Source of the DNA: an uncultured Desulfovibrionaceae bacterium
GTDB lineage: Bacteria; Desulfobacterota; Desulfovibrionia; Desulfovibrionales; Desulfovibrionaceae
Assembly (NCBI GenBank): GCA_949299515.1
Contig: CASGAP010000012.1
Coordinates: 157,948 to 221,947, forward strand
Direction: 5' to 3'
DNA length: 64,000 bases
Under the pieces are notes generated by a model. It made no database searches. It was not told where the DNA came from and saw nothing but the letters and a program-made list of their open reading frames with translations. The first letter of the stretch is position 1. Each line of letters opens with the position of its first letter. A program made the position numbers and the translations under genes. Positions 28,411 to 37,213 of this stretch are shown here, one piece after another.

Positions 28411-29220
28411 ATGGACAACAGAGCAATAGGCATTTTTGATTCCGGCGTCGGCGGCCTGACAGTTTTAAAAGCCCTGCTGCAGGAATTGCCCCGCGAACAT
28501 TACATTTACCTCGGCGATACGGCACGGCTGCCTTACGGCACCAAAAGCAGGGAAACCATTATCCGCTATGCCCTGCAGTGCACGGAAAAACTCATGGAAT
28601 ACGAATTAAAAATGCTTATTGTGGCCTGCAATACCGTAAGTTCCGTTGCCCTTCCCGCCATAAAAGAAAAATATCCGCATATTCAGATCGTCGGCGTGGT
28701 GGAACCGGGAGCCGAAGCTGCCTGCAAAAGCACGAAAAATAACCATATCGCGGTACTCGGCACTGAATCGACCATAAAGGGCAAAGCCTACGACAAAGCC
28801 ATTCTTGCCATAAACCCCCATGCCGTTATTACGGGCAAAGCCTGCCCGCTTTTTGTCGGCATGGCAGAAGAAGGAATTTTGGAAGGACATCTGGCAGAGG
28901 AAATGGCAAAACATTATTTAAAAGACATTTTGCGGCAGGAACATATTCCCGATACCATTGTACTCGGCTGTACCCATTTTCCGCTGCTTAAAAATGCCAT
29001 ACAAAACGTGATCGGCAAAAATATCAATCTCGTGGATTCCGCCCAAACGACAGCCAAAAAAGTCTGCTCCCTGCTGGACGGAACAGCTGCCGCCTGTACT
29101 TCCCCGTCAGGCTCCATTCATTTTCTCACCACTGACGACATAGCCAAATTTAAAGCCGTGGGCGAGCCGTTCCTTGGTTTTTCGCTGGACAGCAGCCATG
29201 TGGAATTAGTGGATTTATAA
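28411..29220 (+). CDS. murI: glutamate racemase
   Basis: MurI makes D-glutamate for peptidoglycan. The 269 residues show FDSGVGGLTVL, YLGDTARLPYG, the first catalytic Cys in VACNTVSS and the second in LGCTHFPLL. The stop codon overlaps the truA start by one base (TAATG), indicating translational coupling. Confidence 0.96.
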   Translation: MDNRAIGIFDSGVGGLTVLKALLQELPREHYIYLGDTARLPYGTKSRETIIRYALQCTEKLMEYELKMLIVACNTVSSVALPAIKEKYPHIQIVGVVEPGAEAACKSTKNNHIAVLGTESTIKGKAYDKAILAINPHAVITGKACPLFVGMAEEGILEGHLAEEMAKHYLKDILRQEHIPDTIVLGCTHFPLLKNAIQNVIGKNINLVDSAQTTAKKVCSLLDGTAAACTSPSGSIHFLTTDDIAKFKAVGEPFLGFSLDSSHVELVDL

Positions 29221-30002
29221 TGCCGAGATTACGACTGACCATTGCCTACGCAGGCACCAACTATAACGGCTGGCAGCGCCAAATTCAGGACTGCGGAGAA
29301 CTGCCGACAATCCAGGGCATTGTTGAAAAAGAAATTTCGCGTATCTGCTGCAAAAAAATTTATCTTCAGGGCTGCGGCCGTACCGATACCGGCGTGCACG
29401 CCGACTGCCAGACAACGCACTGCGACATTCCCGAAGACAAAACCGGACTGAACTGGCAGCTGGCGCTGAACACTTCTCTGCCCTTTGACATACGCATAAA
29501 AAACTATGCCATTGTCAGCGACGATTTCCACGCTCTTTTTGATGTGGAAAAAAAAGGCTACACCTACAGCCTGTGGCTTGACCGTTCTTTTGTGCCGCCC
29601 AAACTCTACCCGTTCACATGGGCCTGCGGCAAACTGGATTTGGACAAAATTGACGAGTCCATTCCTTATCTTCTCGGCGAGCACGATTTTGCCTTTATGC
29701 AGAATCAGGGCACGGTTTTAAAATCGACAGTCCGCACGGTATACGAAATTTACCGCAGCGATTACGCACGGCAAATCCAAACGGAACCCGAAAATCACGA
29801 ACTGAAAATTACCTTTGTTGCCAACGGTTTTTTAAAACAAATGGTCAGAAACCTTACGGGACTGCTTGTAGCTTGCGGCAGAGGCAGAATTAACCCGAAA
29901 GACATTCCTGTGCTTATCGAATCCAAAGACAGAAGAAAATCACCGCCCACGGCGCCCGCCCAGGGACTGACCATGACGCATATTTGGTATAAAAATGAAT
30001 AA
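29220..30002 (+). CDS. truA: tRNA pseudouridine(38-40) synthase
   Basis: TruA modifies U38-U40 of the tRNA anticodon arm. The 260 residues carry the catalytic Asp in GCGRTDTGVHA, the RLTIAYAGTNYNGWQ start and the C-terminal NGFLKQMVRNLTG motif. It overlaps murI by one base and the next synthase gene by 8 bp. Confidence 0.96.
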   Translation: MPRLRLTIAYAGTNYNGWQRQIQDCGELPTIQGIVEKEISRICCKKIYLQGCGRTDTGVHADCQTTHCDIPEDKTGLNWQLALNTSLPFDIRIKNYAIVSDDFHALFDVEKKGYTYSLWLDRSFVPPKLYPFTWACGKLDLDKIDESIPYLLGEHDFAFMQNQGTVLKSTVRTVYEIYRSDYARQIQTEPENHELKITFVANGFLKQMVRNLTGLLVACGRGRINPKDIPVLIESKDRRKSPPTAPAQGLTMTHIWYKNE

Positions 30003-30969
30003 AACAGAACACATATGTATTCAGGCAGATGAAAATCAGCGCCTTGATTACTGCTTAAAAACGCATTTTCCCGAACTGGGAACCAGAGCAGCCAAGCGCC
30101 TGTGCGAACAGGGAGCGGTAACAGTAAATGCCCAGCCGGCTAAAGCAAGCCGCAAAATCAAAAACGGCGACCGCATTGCCATAATCCCGCCCGATACTGC
30201 CGCAGATATGCAGACACTGCCCATACTGGCAGAAAATCAAAACTTTCTTGCCGTTTATAAAAAGCCCTTTCTGCACAGCGAACACCGCAAAGAAAGCCAA
30301 AGCCTTTCCGCCGAATATCTTTTGCACAAAACCACACACCCAAACTACAGACTGCTAAACAGACTCGATTTTGCAACTTCAGGCATCTTGGTTGCGGCAA
30401 AAACCATACAGGCAGAAACCTTATGGAAAAACTGGCAAAAAGAACAGCGTATCCAAAAAAAATATTTTGCCCTGACCGAAGGACTTATTACCCAGCCTTA
30501 TTCCGTGAAAAACGCAATTTTCAGCGATAACACAGCCAAAGTACGCGTGCGTTCCGAACTTGGAGACAGAACAACGGCTGTTTTTCCTTTTGCCGCAAAT
30601 ACAGCCGAAAACTGCAGCCTGACAGACTGCACCATTTACCAAGGCGCACGGCACCAAATACGGGCACATTTGGCTTTTTTGGGATTTCCCCTGGTCGGTG
30701 ACAAAAAATACGGAGCAAAAACAAATAATTTTAACGTACTGAAAAGCCTTGCCCCCGTATCCGCCACGGTATCCGCGGCAAACGATACGGAAGAACAGCT
30801 TTGCTTTGCCGTGCAGGCCGCCGAATACACCAAAGAAGCAGAAACATTCTGCCTGCACCATTACAGCATAGCCGCCCCGCAATTCCGTGTTTTTGCCCTT
30901 CCCCCCTACTTTAACGAGCTTGCCCCAAACCTTAGGCAGGCTATTTTGCAGAAACAACATTATGCCTGA
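29995..30969 (+). CDS. RluA-family 23S rRNA/tRNA pseudouridine synthase
   Basis: The 324-residue enzyme has an N-terminal S4 RNA-binding domain (about 8-65: RLDYCLKTHF, RLCEQGAVTVNAQPAK) and a RluA catalytic domain with the active-site Asp in NRLDFATSGILVAAK (usual form HRLDxxTSG). The later GARHQIRAHLAFLGFPLVGDKKYG motif is intact. The target uridine cannot be assigned. The gene overlaps truA and the HPP gene by 8 bp each, forming a four-gene murI-truA-rluA-HPP run. Confidence 0.92.
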   Translation: MNKTEHICIQADENQRLDYCLKTHFPELGTRAAKRLCEQGAVTVNAQPAKASRKIKNGDRIAIIPPDTAADMQTLPILAENQNFLAVYKKPFLHSEHRKESQSLSAEYLLHKTTHPNYRLLNRLDFATSGILVAAKTIQAETLWKNWQKEQRIQKKYFALTEGLITQPYSVKNAIFSDNTAKVRVRSELGDRTTAVFPFAANTAENCSLTDCTIYQGARHQIRAHLAFLGFPLVGDKKYGAKTNNFNVLKSLAPVSATVSAANDTEEQLCFAVQAAEYTKEAETFCLHHYSIAAPQFRVFALPPYFNELAPNLRQAILQKQHYA

Positions 30970-31510
30970 CCGCCGTTATATAAAAAAAATTAAAGGACAG
31001 GAAAAATACCCGCATAAACAATTCAGCTTCGGCGATATGCTGCTGTCTTCCTGCGGGTGTTTTTTGGTAATTGTGCTCATTTCCGCACTGGACAGAATTT
31101 CCCACCAGTTTTTTATTGACCAGCCTTTATTTGTGGCTCCTGTCGGAGCAAGCGCAGTCATGATTTTCGGCCTGCCGGACAGTGATTACGCCCAGCCGCG
31201 CAATGTTGTCGGCGGCCATTTTTTTTCCGCTCTTTGCGGTGTCAGTGCGGGATATTTTTTTCCGGACAACGTTATTCTTGCCTCTGCACTGGCAGTTGCC
31301 CTTGCCATGGCAGCCATGTACGCAACGGGCACCATACATCCACCGGGAGGCGCCACGGCCCTGCTTGCCGTAATAGGCGACCAAACCATAACCAGCCTTG
31401 GTTATTCCTACGCCTTCATACCGTGCCTGAGCAATGCGCTTATTCTTGTTTTCTGCGGCATTGTCATCAACAATTTTTCCGCAAGGCGCAGTTATCCCAA
31501 ATTTTGGTAA
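30962..31510 (+). CDS. HPP family integral membrane protein
   Basis: The HPP family is named for its His-Pro-Pro motif, seen here in TIHPPGGATALLAV. The 182 residues (ATG at 30962, overlapping the upstream stop by 8 bp) hold four or five transmembrane helices, with the conserved APVGASAVMIFGLPDSDYAQPRN loop. Some plant and cyanobacterial HPP proteins transport nitrite; the role in this organism is unknown. Confidence 0.9.
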   Translation: MPDRRYIKKIKGQEKYPHKQFSFGDMLLSSCGCFLVIVLISALDRISHQFFIDQPLFVAPVGASAVMIFGLPDSDYAQPRNVVGGHFFSALCGVSAGYFFPDNVILASALAVALAMAAMYATGTIHPPGGATALLAVIGDQTITSLGYSYAFIPCLSNALILVFCGIVINNFSARRSYPKFW

Positions 31511-31520
31511 ACAACCGTAC

Positions 31521-31546
31521 AAAAAAAGCCCGCTTATGCGGGCTTT
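31521..31546. terminator. bidirectional terminator between the HPP gene and ackA
   Basis: The stem AAAGCCCGC/GCGGGCTTT (31525-31533 with 31538-31546) has a 4-nt loop. The stronger T run is on the minus strand, for ackA. Confidence 0.8.
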
Positions 31547-31573
31547 CTTATAAAAAATACAAAACCGAAAATC

Positions 31574-32800
31574 TTAGTAACCCAAAATTTTCAATGTGGT
31601 CTGCATGATTTCGAGTTCTTCGTTGGTAGGAACGACAAGAGCTTTAATTTTGCTGCCTTTTTTGGTGATTTCACGGGGTTCGCCGGAACGGACTTTATTG
31701 AGTTCGTCGTCGATTTCCAGACCAAGGTTAGCAAAAGCCTGGCAGATGGGCGCACGGGTTACGGGAGCGTTTTCACCGATGCCGCCGGTAAAGAGAATGC
31801 CGTCAATATCATATCCGAGAACGGAAAGATATGCACCGATATATTTAATCACGCGGTAATTGAAAATATTATTTGCCAAAATAGCGTTTTCGTCGCCTTT
31901 TGCAATCATGGCTTCAACGTCACGCATATCGTTGCTGCCGGTAAGCGCTTTCAAGCCGGACTGCTTGTTAAGCACATCGGACATTTGTGTAGGAGTAAGT
32001 CCTTCCTGTTCCATAAGGAAAAGCGGAAGTGAAGCGTCGATGTCGCCGCAGCGCGTACCCATAAGCAAACCTTCAAGCGGCGTAAGGCCCATGGTGGTAT
32101 CTACGCATTTGCCGTCTTTAATAGCGGTAATGGAGCAGCCGTTGCCAAGGTGGCAGCAAATGCCGGTAAAGGTTTCCTTGCCGAGGTACTTAGCGGCGGT
32201 TTTTGAAACGTATTTATGAGAAATACCGTGGAAACCGTAACGGCGCAGGTGATATTTTTCGCTGAATTCTTTAGAAATGCCGTAGGTATAGGCATATGCG
32301 GGCATGGTGGTATGGAAGCCGGTGTCAAATACGGCCACAGCAGGAACGCCCGGAAGAATTTCTTCGATAACTTCGATGCAGGCAAGGTTAGCGGGGTTGT
32401 GCAGCGGGCCGAGCGGAATATAATCGCGGATAACCTGTTTCACGGTTGCATCAACTTTGCATTCTGCATAATACGGTCCGCCGAGGAGCACACGGTGACC
32501 GGAAGCGACAATGGAATCAAAATTAGGCAGAATACCCATATCCACGATACGTTTCATCATATCGCGGATACCGTCGCCGTGGGTCGGATAGTGCACATCA
32601 AAAGCGTGCTTTTCTTCTTTATCGGTATCGGGATTGATTTTGAAAATGAGTTTGCCGTTATCACTGCCGATTCTTTCTGCCAAAACGGCAAGAATCGGTT
32701 TTTCGTTTTCGCAGGCAAGAATTTGCGTTTTAAATGAAGAACTGCCTGCATTGATAACCAATACATATTTGCCTTTGAGTTCAGCACTGACTGATGCCAT
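31574..32800 (-). CDS. ackA: acetate kinase
   Basis: AckA interconverts acetyl-phosphate and acetate with ADP/ATP, usually paired with Pta. The 408 residues have VINAGSSSFK, FDTGFHTTMP, RRYGFHGISHKYV, HLGNGCSI, TPLEGLLMGTR, FTGGIGENA and TNEELEI. Unusual positions are GHRVLLGG, where the family normally has HRVVHGG, and TRCGDIDASLP in place of the usual TRSGDIDP. No pta gene is next to it. An AAGGAG site precedes the ATG, and a 14-bp palindrome lies in the promoter region. Confidence 0.95.
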   Translation of the reverse strand: MASVSAELKGKYVLVINAGSSSFKTQILACENEKPILAVLAERIGSDNGKLIFKINPDTDKEEKHAFDVHYPTHGDGIRDMMKRIVDMGILPNFDSIVASGHRVLLGGPYYAECKVDATVKQVIRDYIPLGPLHNPANLACIEVIEEILPGVPAVAVFDTGFHTTMPAYAYTYGISKEFSEKYHLRRYGFHGISHKYVSKTAAKYLGKETFTGICCHLGNGCSITAIKDGKCVDTTMGLTPLEGLLMGTRCGDIDASLPLFLMEQEGLTPTQMSDVLNKQSGLKALTGSNDMRDVEAMIAKGDENAILANNIFNYRVIKYIGAYLSVLGYDIDGILFTGGIGENAPVTRAPICQAFANLGLEIDDELNKVRSGEPREITKKGSKIKALVVPTNEELEIMQTTLKILGY

Positions 32801-32845
32801 GTTTATCTCCTTATCACATTATGTCAAAATTTAGATTGTTTTTTC

Positions 32846-32859
32846 TTGTAATATTACAA
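32846..32859. promoter_or_regulatory. 14-bp palindrome upstream of ackA
   Basis: TTGTAATATTACAA is a perfect palindrome between a minus-strand TTGACA (32873-32868) and the ackA start codon. Its size matches FNR/CRP-type or similar dimer sites, but the half-site TTGTAA is not one I can assign. Confidence 0.4.
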
Positions 32860-32896
32860 TTTTTTTTTGTCAAGCAAGGCATAAAAACATCATTTT

Positions 32897-32912
32897 TGGC
32901 ATAGTTTATGCT
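32897..32912 (+). promoter_or_regulatory. predicted sigma-54 promoter of flgE
   Basis: TGGCAT-N6-TGCT has the invariant GG (32898-32899) and GC (32910-32911) exactly 10 bp apart, as sigma-54 promoters require. It lies about 70 bp upstream of the hook gene, a class of genes often under sigma-54 control. Confidence 0.6.
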
Positions 32913-32980
32913 TAATATGCTGTAAGCAAAAAAAGAGGGAAATTTTTGCCGAACTGTTACTTTTGGCAGGAGCAGTCATT

Positions 32981-34507
32981 ATGATGCAAGGATTATATTC
33001 CAGCGCAACCGGTATGCAGAGCCATTCCACGGCGCTCAATGTAGTTTCGCAGAATATTGCGAACGTCAATACCGTTGCCTTTAAACAGCAAATGTATTTA
33101 ATCAGCGACCTCGGCAGCAAAGATCTGCCGGCTGGCGCAGCGTACGAAATGGAAATGAAACAGGTGGGCATGGGGTCGCAGATAGGCGAAGTGCGCACCA
33201 ATTTCAATATAGGAAGCTACGAAATAGGCACGGCAGAAACAGATCTGGCCCTTTCGGGAAAAGGCTATTTTCAGGTAGTATCTCCCGACAACGAAATTTT
33301 TTATACCAGAGCCGGAAACTTCCGCTTCAATGCCGAAGGCGTCCTCACCAATCCCAGCGGACACCAGCTTATGGGCATTCCCATTGATGCCGACGGAAAC
33401 GAAGCGGGAATTATGGAACCTATCACCATTAACACCAACGACGATCTCATTTCTTCCGACCCGCCAAAAGCAACGACCCAGATAACCGCTTCCGTCAACC
33501 TGTACAATAACCAAAATGTCTATGACGACCCGGACAATCCTTATTTTTCCATGCTGCAGAACTGGAACGCGGAAAACGAACCGCCGCTCAGCAGCAATGC
33601 CAAATCCATATCCCTGCAGTATTACGACGCCAACGGCACCAAACAGAGCCTCCAGCTTTACCTTGACCCTGCCACCACCACAAACGGCGAGCAGGTTTAT
33701 GAATACATAATCGCCATGGACCCGGAACTCGACGCCCGTGCCGAATATCAGGGAACAAAAAGCGCGGGACTGCTCATGGCAGGCACCATGACATTTTCCA
33801 GTGCCGGCGAACTGAAAAACATGAACGCCTTTACCCCAAGCGGAGGAGATTTAACCGGCCTTGAAAACTGGACGCTTGCAGACCTGCAGAACGGTTTGCC
33901 CACCGTAACCCTGCAGCAGGAAGGCCTTGCCCCGCAGACTATCAGCCTTAACCTTGGTATGCAAAGCAACGGAAACGGCTGGATAAACGGACTCAACGAA
34001 GGTGCGGACGGCATGACAGCCGATCAAGTAGGCACAACTTTTTCCAGTGTACCGGGCATGACCGACCCTGAATTCAGCTCCAACGCAACCACTGCCCTTA
34101 AAACTTCCGCTTCGCTCAAAAACCTGCAGCAGGACGGTTATACCACAGGCGAACTCAACAATATGTTTATCAATGAGGACGGCATAGTCCAGCTTTCCTA
34201 CACAAACGGACAAACCCACGATATTTACCGCATTCCCGTTGCCCGTTTCACCAGCGAAGACGGACTGTACCGTGCAGGCAACAACCTGTACCAGCATACG
34301 CCCGAAGCAGGCAATGTGGAGTTCGGCATCGCAGGCACGGAAAACTACGGCAGCATACTGGCCAACACACTGGAAACCTCTAATGTCGATATGTCAATCG
34401 AAATGGTAAACATGATAATTTTGCAGCGCGGCTTCCAATCCAACAGCAAAAGTCTGCAGACCATAGATACCATGCTGCAGAAAGCCATGGAACTAAAAAG
34501 AACTTAA
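32981..34507 (+). CDS. flgE: flagellar hook protein FlgE
   Basis: FlgE polymerises into the hook joining filament and rod. I use the ATG at 32981 because an AGGAG site lies 8 bp upstream; the TTG at 32963 overlaps that site. The 508 residues have the rod/hook N-terminal motif (GLYSSATGMQSHSTALNVVSQNIANVNTVAFK), the FlgE/F/G core (DLALSGKGYFQV, YTRAGNF) and the C-terminal D0 helix (TSNVDMSIEMVNMIILQRGFQSNSKSLQT). The middle carries a FlgE-type D2 region (about 190-330). It stands alone between two terminators, apart from other flagellar genes. Confidence 0.92.
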   Translation: MMQGLYSSATGMQSHSTALNVVSQNIANVNTVAFKQQMYLISDLGSKDLPAGAAYEMEMKQVGMGSQIGEVRTNFNIGSYEIGTAETDLALSGKGYFQVVSPDNEIFYTRAGNFRFNAEGVLTNPSGHQLMGIPIDADGNEAGIMEPITINTNDDLISSDPPKATTQITASVNLYNNQNVYDDPDNPYFSMLQNWNAENEPPLSSNAKSISLQYYDANGTKQSLQLYLDPATTTNGEQVYEYIIAMDPELDARAEYQGTKSAGLLMAGTMTFSSAGELKNMNAFTPSGGDLTGLENWTLADLQNGLPTVTLQQEGLAPQTISLNLGMQSNGNGWINGLNEGADGMTADQVGTTFSSVPGMTDPEFSSNATTALKTSASLKNLQQDGYTTGELNNMFINEDGIVQLSYTNGQTHDIYRIPVARFTSEDGLYRAGNNLYQHTPEAGNVEFGIAGTENYGSILANTLETSNVDMSIEMVNMIILQRGFQSNSKSLQTIDTMLQKAMELKRT

Positions 34508-34518
34508 CAGCAATTAAG

Positions 34519-34539
34519 GCAGCGCGACGCTGCTTTTTT
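34519..34539 (+). terminator. Rho-independent terminator of flgE
   Basis: The stem GCAGCG-CGA-CGCTGC (34519-34533) is followed by six T. Confidence 0.8.
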
Positions 34540-34662
34540 CTGCTGTCAGTCAATATACTTCCTAAACAGAACATTTTATTCAGACATAATCTTTTTTCTT
34601 GCCCTTATGCAGGGTTAACCGTATACTTGAAAAAAAACACGAACAGGTTAACAATACCGCAT

Positions 34663-34998
34663 ATGGAACAATTACTGATAAAATTGGCAAAACAGCTCGA
34701 CAGCATAGATCAGGCTTCGTTAGACGCGTTATGGGAAAAATATGCCCAAATCGTCAATAATTTTGAACCGTCCAAGCGCTGGGAAGAAGCTGTGCTCATT
34801 CTTTCCTTTATACAGGCAAAAAACTGGAAAAACCAGCTTTTCAACACGCAATGGGCCATGCGTTCAAAAGCCTCCGCATTAATCGACATGGACAGCGCAG
34901 GCGCCAATCTGGAATTCAGCGGCATGATGAAAGAATTCAAAAAACAAGATAAGCCGCCCAAAAAAGCAACAGTGCTGCAATTTGACCCAAAAGCATAA
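34663..34998 (+). CDS. small hypothetical protein
   Basis: This 111-residue soluble protein (ATG at 34663; a TTG at 34627 would add 12 residues) has an N-terminal amphipathic helix (MEQLLIKLAKQLDSIDQASLDALWEKY) and a Trp-rich middle (KRWEEAVL, AKNWKNQLFNTQWA), and ends in a Lys-rich tail. No domain is recognised. It is transcribed on its own between the flgE terminator and a bidirectional terminator. Codon use and the regular hydrophobic pattern favour a real gene. Confidence 0.7.
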   Translation: MEQLLIKLAKQLDSIDQASLDALWEKYAQIVNNFEPSKRWEEAVLILSFIQAKNWKNQLFNTQWAMRSKASALIDMDSAGANLEFSGMMKEFKKQDKPPKKATVLQFDPKA

Positions 34999-35025
34999 AA
35001 AAAGGCAGAATACCTGCCTTTTTTT
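34997..35025. terminator. bidirectional terminator
   Basis: The stem AAAAAAAGGCAG/CTGCCTTTTTTT (34997-35008 with 35014-35025) serves the small hypothetical gene on the plus strand. It also overlaps the stop codon of the Aas-like gene on the minus strand. Confidence 0.85.
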
Positions 35026-37213
35026 ATGCCATTTCTTTCGCAACCATTTCCTTGGCTTTATTATAGTCAAACTTGCCGGAACCGAGCAGCGGCGCCTGCT
35101 TGACGCACAGTATTTTCTTTGGCGTCCATAAAGCCGATACGCCTTTGGTGGCAAAATATGTGGCTATTTCATTGGTAGTCACGTCCTGTTTTTCAATAAT
35201 AAGCACAAGCTGCTCCCCTTTCTTTGCGTCCGGCACCGCCACAATGCCCAGCGGCACATCGGGCCACAATTCCGAAAGCGCCATTTCAATAGCCACCAGG
35301 GAAACCATTTCCCCGCCAAGCTTGGCAAAACGCTTTGCCCTGCCTTTAATATAGATAAAACCGTATTGATCTATTTCCACGATATCGCCGGTATCATACC
35401 AGCCTTCGTGTATTTCGCCGTCAAATTCCACCTGGGGCTTTTCAATAACACCTTTATTGCTGGCACGCATATAACCGAGCATGACATTGCCGCCTTTAAC
35501 ACATAAAGAACCGCCCTCGGCAATGCCTTCCACAGGTTTCAGACGATATTCGATACCGGGCAGCAAACGGCCGACACTGCCTTTGGAACAATTGGCTGCG
35601 GTATTGACGGACAATACCGGAGATGTTTCCGTTGCTCCGTATCCTTCCATAATTTCCACGCCGAATTTTTCCTTCCATGTTCTTGCAGTGGTTTCGCGGA
35701 GCTTTTCCGCACCGGCAATAACAAGTCTTGTGTTGCAAAAATCATAAGGACGGCCGTATCTGGCATAGCCTGCCAAAAACGTATCGGTGCCGCAAATAAC
35801 CGTTGACTGGCTTTCGTAATAAAGCTGCGGAACAATGCGGTAATGCAGCGGAGAAGGATAAAAGAAAACTTTCATGCCGCCGGTAAGAGGCAAAACAGTT
35901 CCTACCCCCAGCCCGAAAACATGAAACAGAGGCAAACAGTTAAAAAGTCTGTCCCCGGAGTGCACGGTCAGAATATTCAGGCACTGTTCTTTGTTGTACA
36001 GGGCGTTTTTATGACTGATGAACACGGATTTCGGCAGTCCTTCCGTCCCGGAAGTAAACAAAATTGCCATAGGTTCGCTTGGCGGCGTATCGGGAACTTT
36101 GCAGAACTTTGCCGCAAAAAATCCTTTAAGCTTATCGGCCGGCGCAATGTTTTTTGCCACGTCTTCCAAATAAATAATGCGCATTCCGCCGTCAAGTATG
36201 GCTTTTTCCAAATTGTCAAGCTCGCCGAGCTTTATGAATTTGCGCGACGAAACAACGGTTTTCAGCCCCAATGCCTGACAGCCTCCCACAACGGAATAAG
36301 CCCCGGCGGTAAAATTAATCATCACCGGAACTTTTTTGGTAAGATGAAAACCCAAAAACGTCACAATGCCGGCCAAAGAACTGGGCAGCATAAAACCAAG
36401 CCTGGTTTCGCCCGGCACGAGCCTTGCCACGGCACGGCCAAGCACGTTTGCTTTTAACAAAATGGTATAATAATCAACGCACTTGCGCTCCTGATCTTCC
36501 GCAATGATATATTTTCTGCCGTGCACTTTCATCGCTTCGACAAAAGCCCGGGCAAAATTCATATCCGTATTGGTGGAAGCAAGCATAAGATTGCTCATGA
36601 TATCATAAAGCTTAATCGCGTGCAGTTTTCTGCGTTCCTTATGGCTGACGGACAAATCTTTCTCAATCTGCTGCGGCGGCAGAACGGTCAGGGTTATTTT
36701 CGGAAAATAACGCAGCAGCTGCTTATGCCTGAAATAAGAAAATTTGGAATATGCCGCACCGTCTATACGTACGGGAACAATTTTTGCGTCGGCCTTTTCG
36801 GCAATAATGGAAGTAGCTTCCAAAATTTTCATAAAATGGCTGTCATGGGCAAGCGATTTTTCGTGAAAAACCATACAGTGCTCATGCAGTTCAATGGCTT
36901 TTACCAATTTTGCCGTGGATACGGGCGAATCAAAATCCGCTTCCAGCACTTTGGAACAGGATAAAAACGGACGTATCCACCATTTTTTGCGGATTTTTGC
37001 GTCAACGGCAACGGTAATGGAATGCTGCAGAAAGCAGGAAATAAGCAAAGGGTCAAGCAGCGAGCCCACATTGGTAACAATTAAAACTTTATTTCCGGCA
37101 AGCTGATAGTTTTCAAGCCCGATAACCTGCACCCGGAAAAAAAGTTTCAGAAGCATTTTTATAAAACAGCGCAAACCACTCCCCCAAGCTATCTGATTTG
37201 GGCATAAAAACAT
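35024..37213 (-). CDS. Aas-like acyltransferase/AMP-forming acyl-ACP synthetase fusion with degenerate acyltransferase domain
   Basis: This 729-residue protein has the two-domain layout of E. coli Aas: an N-terminal PlsC-type acyltransferase domain (about 20-220) and a C-terminal AMP-dependent ligase (about 225-725). The ligase motifs are intact: FTSGTEGLPKSV, GYGATETSP, YDTGDIVEIDQYGF and the catalytic Lys in GSGKFDYNK. The acyltransferase motifs are not: the NHxxxxD box reads NVGSLLD (residues 48-54, His to Val), and the FPEGR motif reads FHEKS (116-120). It may therefore make only acyl-ACP or bind lipid. It is the last gene of the Mla-like operon and overlaps the lipoprotein gene by 25 bp. 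A start at residue 20 is also possible. Confidence 0.88.
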   Translation of the reverse strand: MFLCPNQIAWGSGLRCFIKMLLKLFFRVQVIGLENYQLAGNKVLIVTNVGSLLDPLLISCFLQHSITVAVDAKIRKKWWIRPFLSCSKVLEADFDSPVSTAKLVKAIELHEHCMVFHEKSLAHDSHFMKILEATSIIAEKADAKIVPVRIDGAAYSKFSYFRHKQLLRYFPKITLTVLPPQQIEKDLSVSHKERRKLHAIKLYDIMSNLMLASTNTDMNFARAFVEAMKVHGRKYIIAEDQERKCVDYYTILLKANVLGRAVARLVPGETRLGFMLPSSLAGIVTFLGFHLTKKVPVMINFTAGAYSVVGGCQALGLKTVVSSRKFIKLGELDNLEKAILDGGMRIIYLEDVAKNIAPADKLKGFFAAKFCKVPDTPPSEPMAILFTSGTEGLPKSVFISHKNALYNKEQCLNILTVHSGDRLFNCLPLFHVFGLGVGTVLPLTGGMKVFFYPSPLHYRIVPQLYYESQSTVICGTDTFLAGYARYGRPYDFCNTRLVIAGAEKLRETTARTWKEKFGVEIMEGYGATETSPVLSVNTAANCSKGSVGRLLPGIEYRLKPVEGIAEGGSLCVKGGNVMLGYMRASNKGVIEKPQVEFDGEIHEGWYDTGDIVEIDQYGFIYIKGRAKRFAKLGGEMVSLVAIEMALSELWPDVPLGIVAVPDAKKGEQLVLIIEKQDVTTNEIATYFATKGVSALWTPKKILCVKQAPLLGSGKFDYNKAKEMVAKEMA

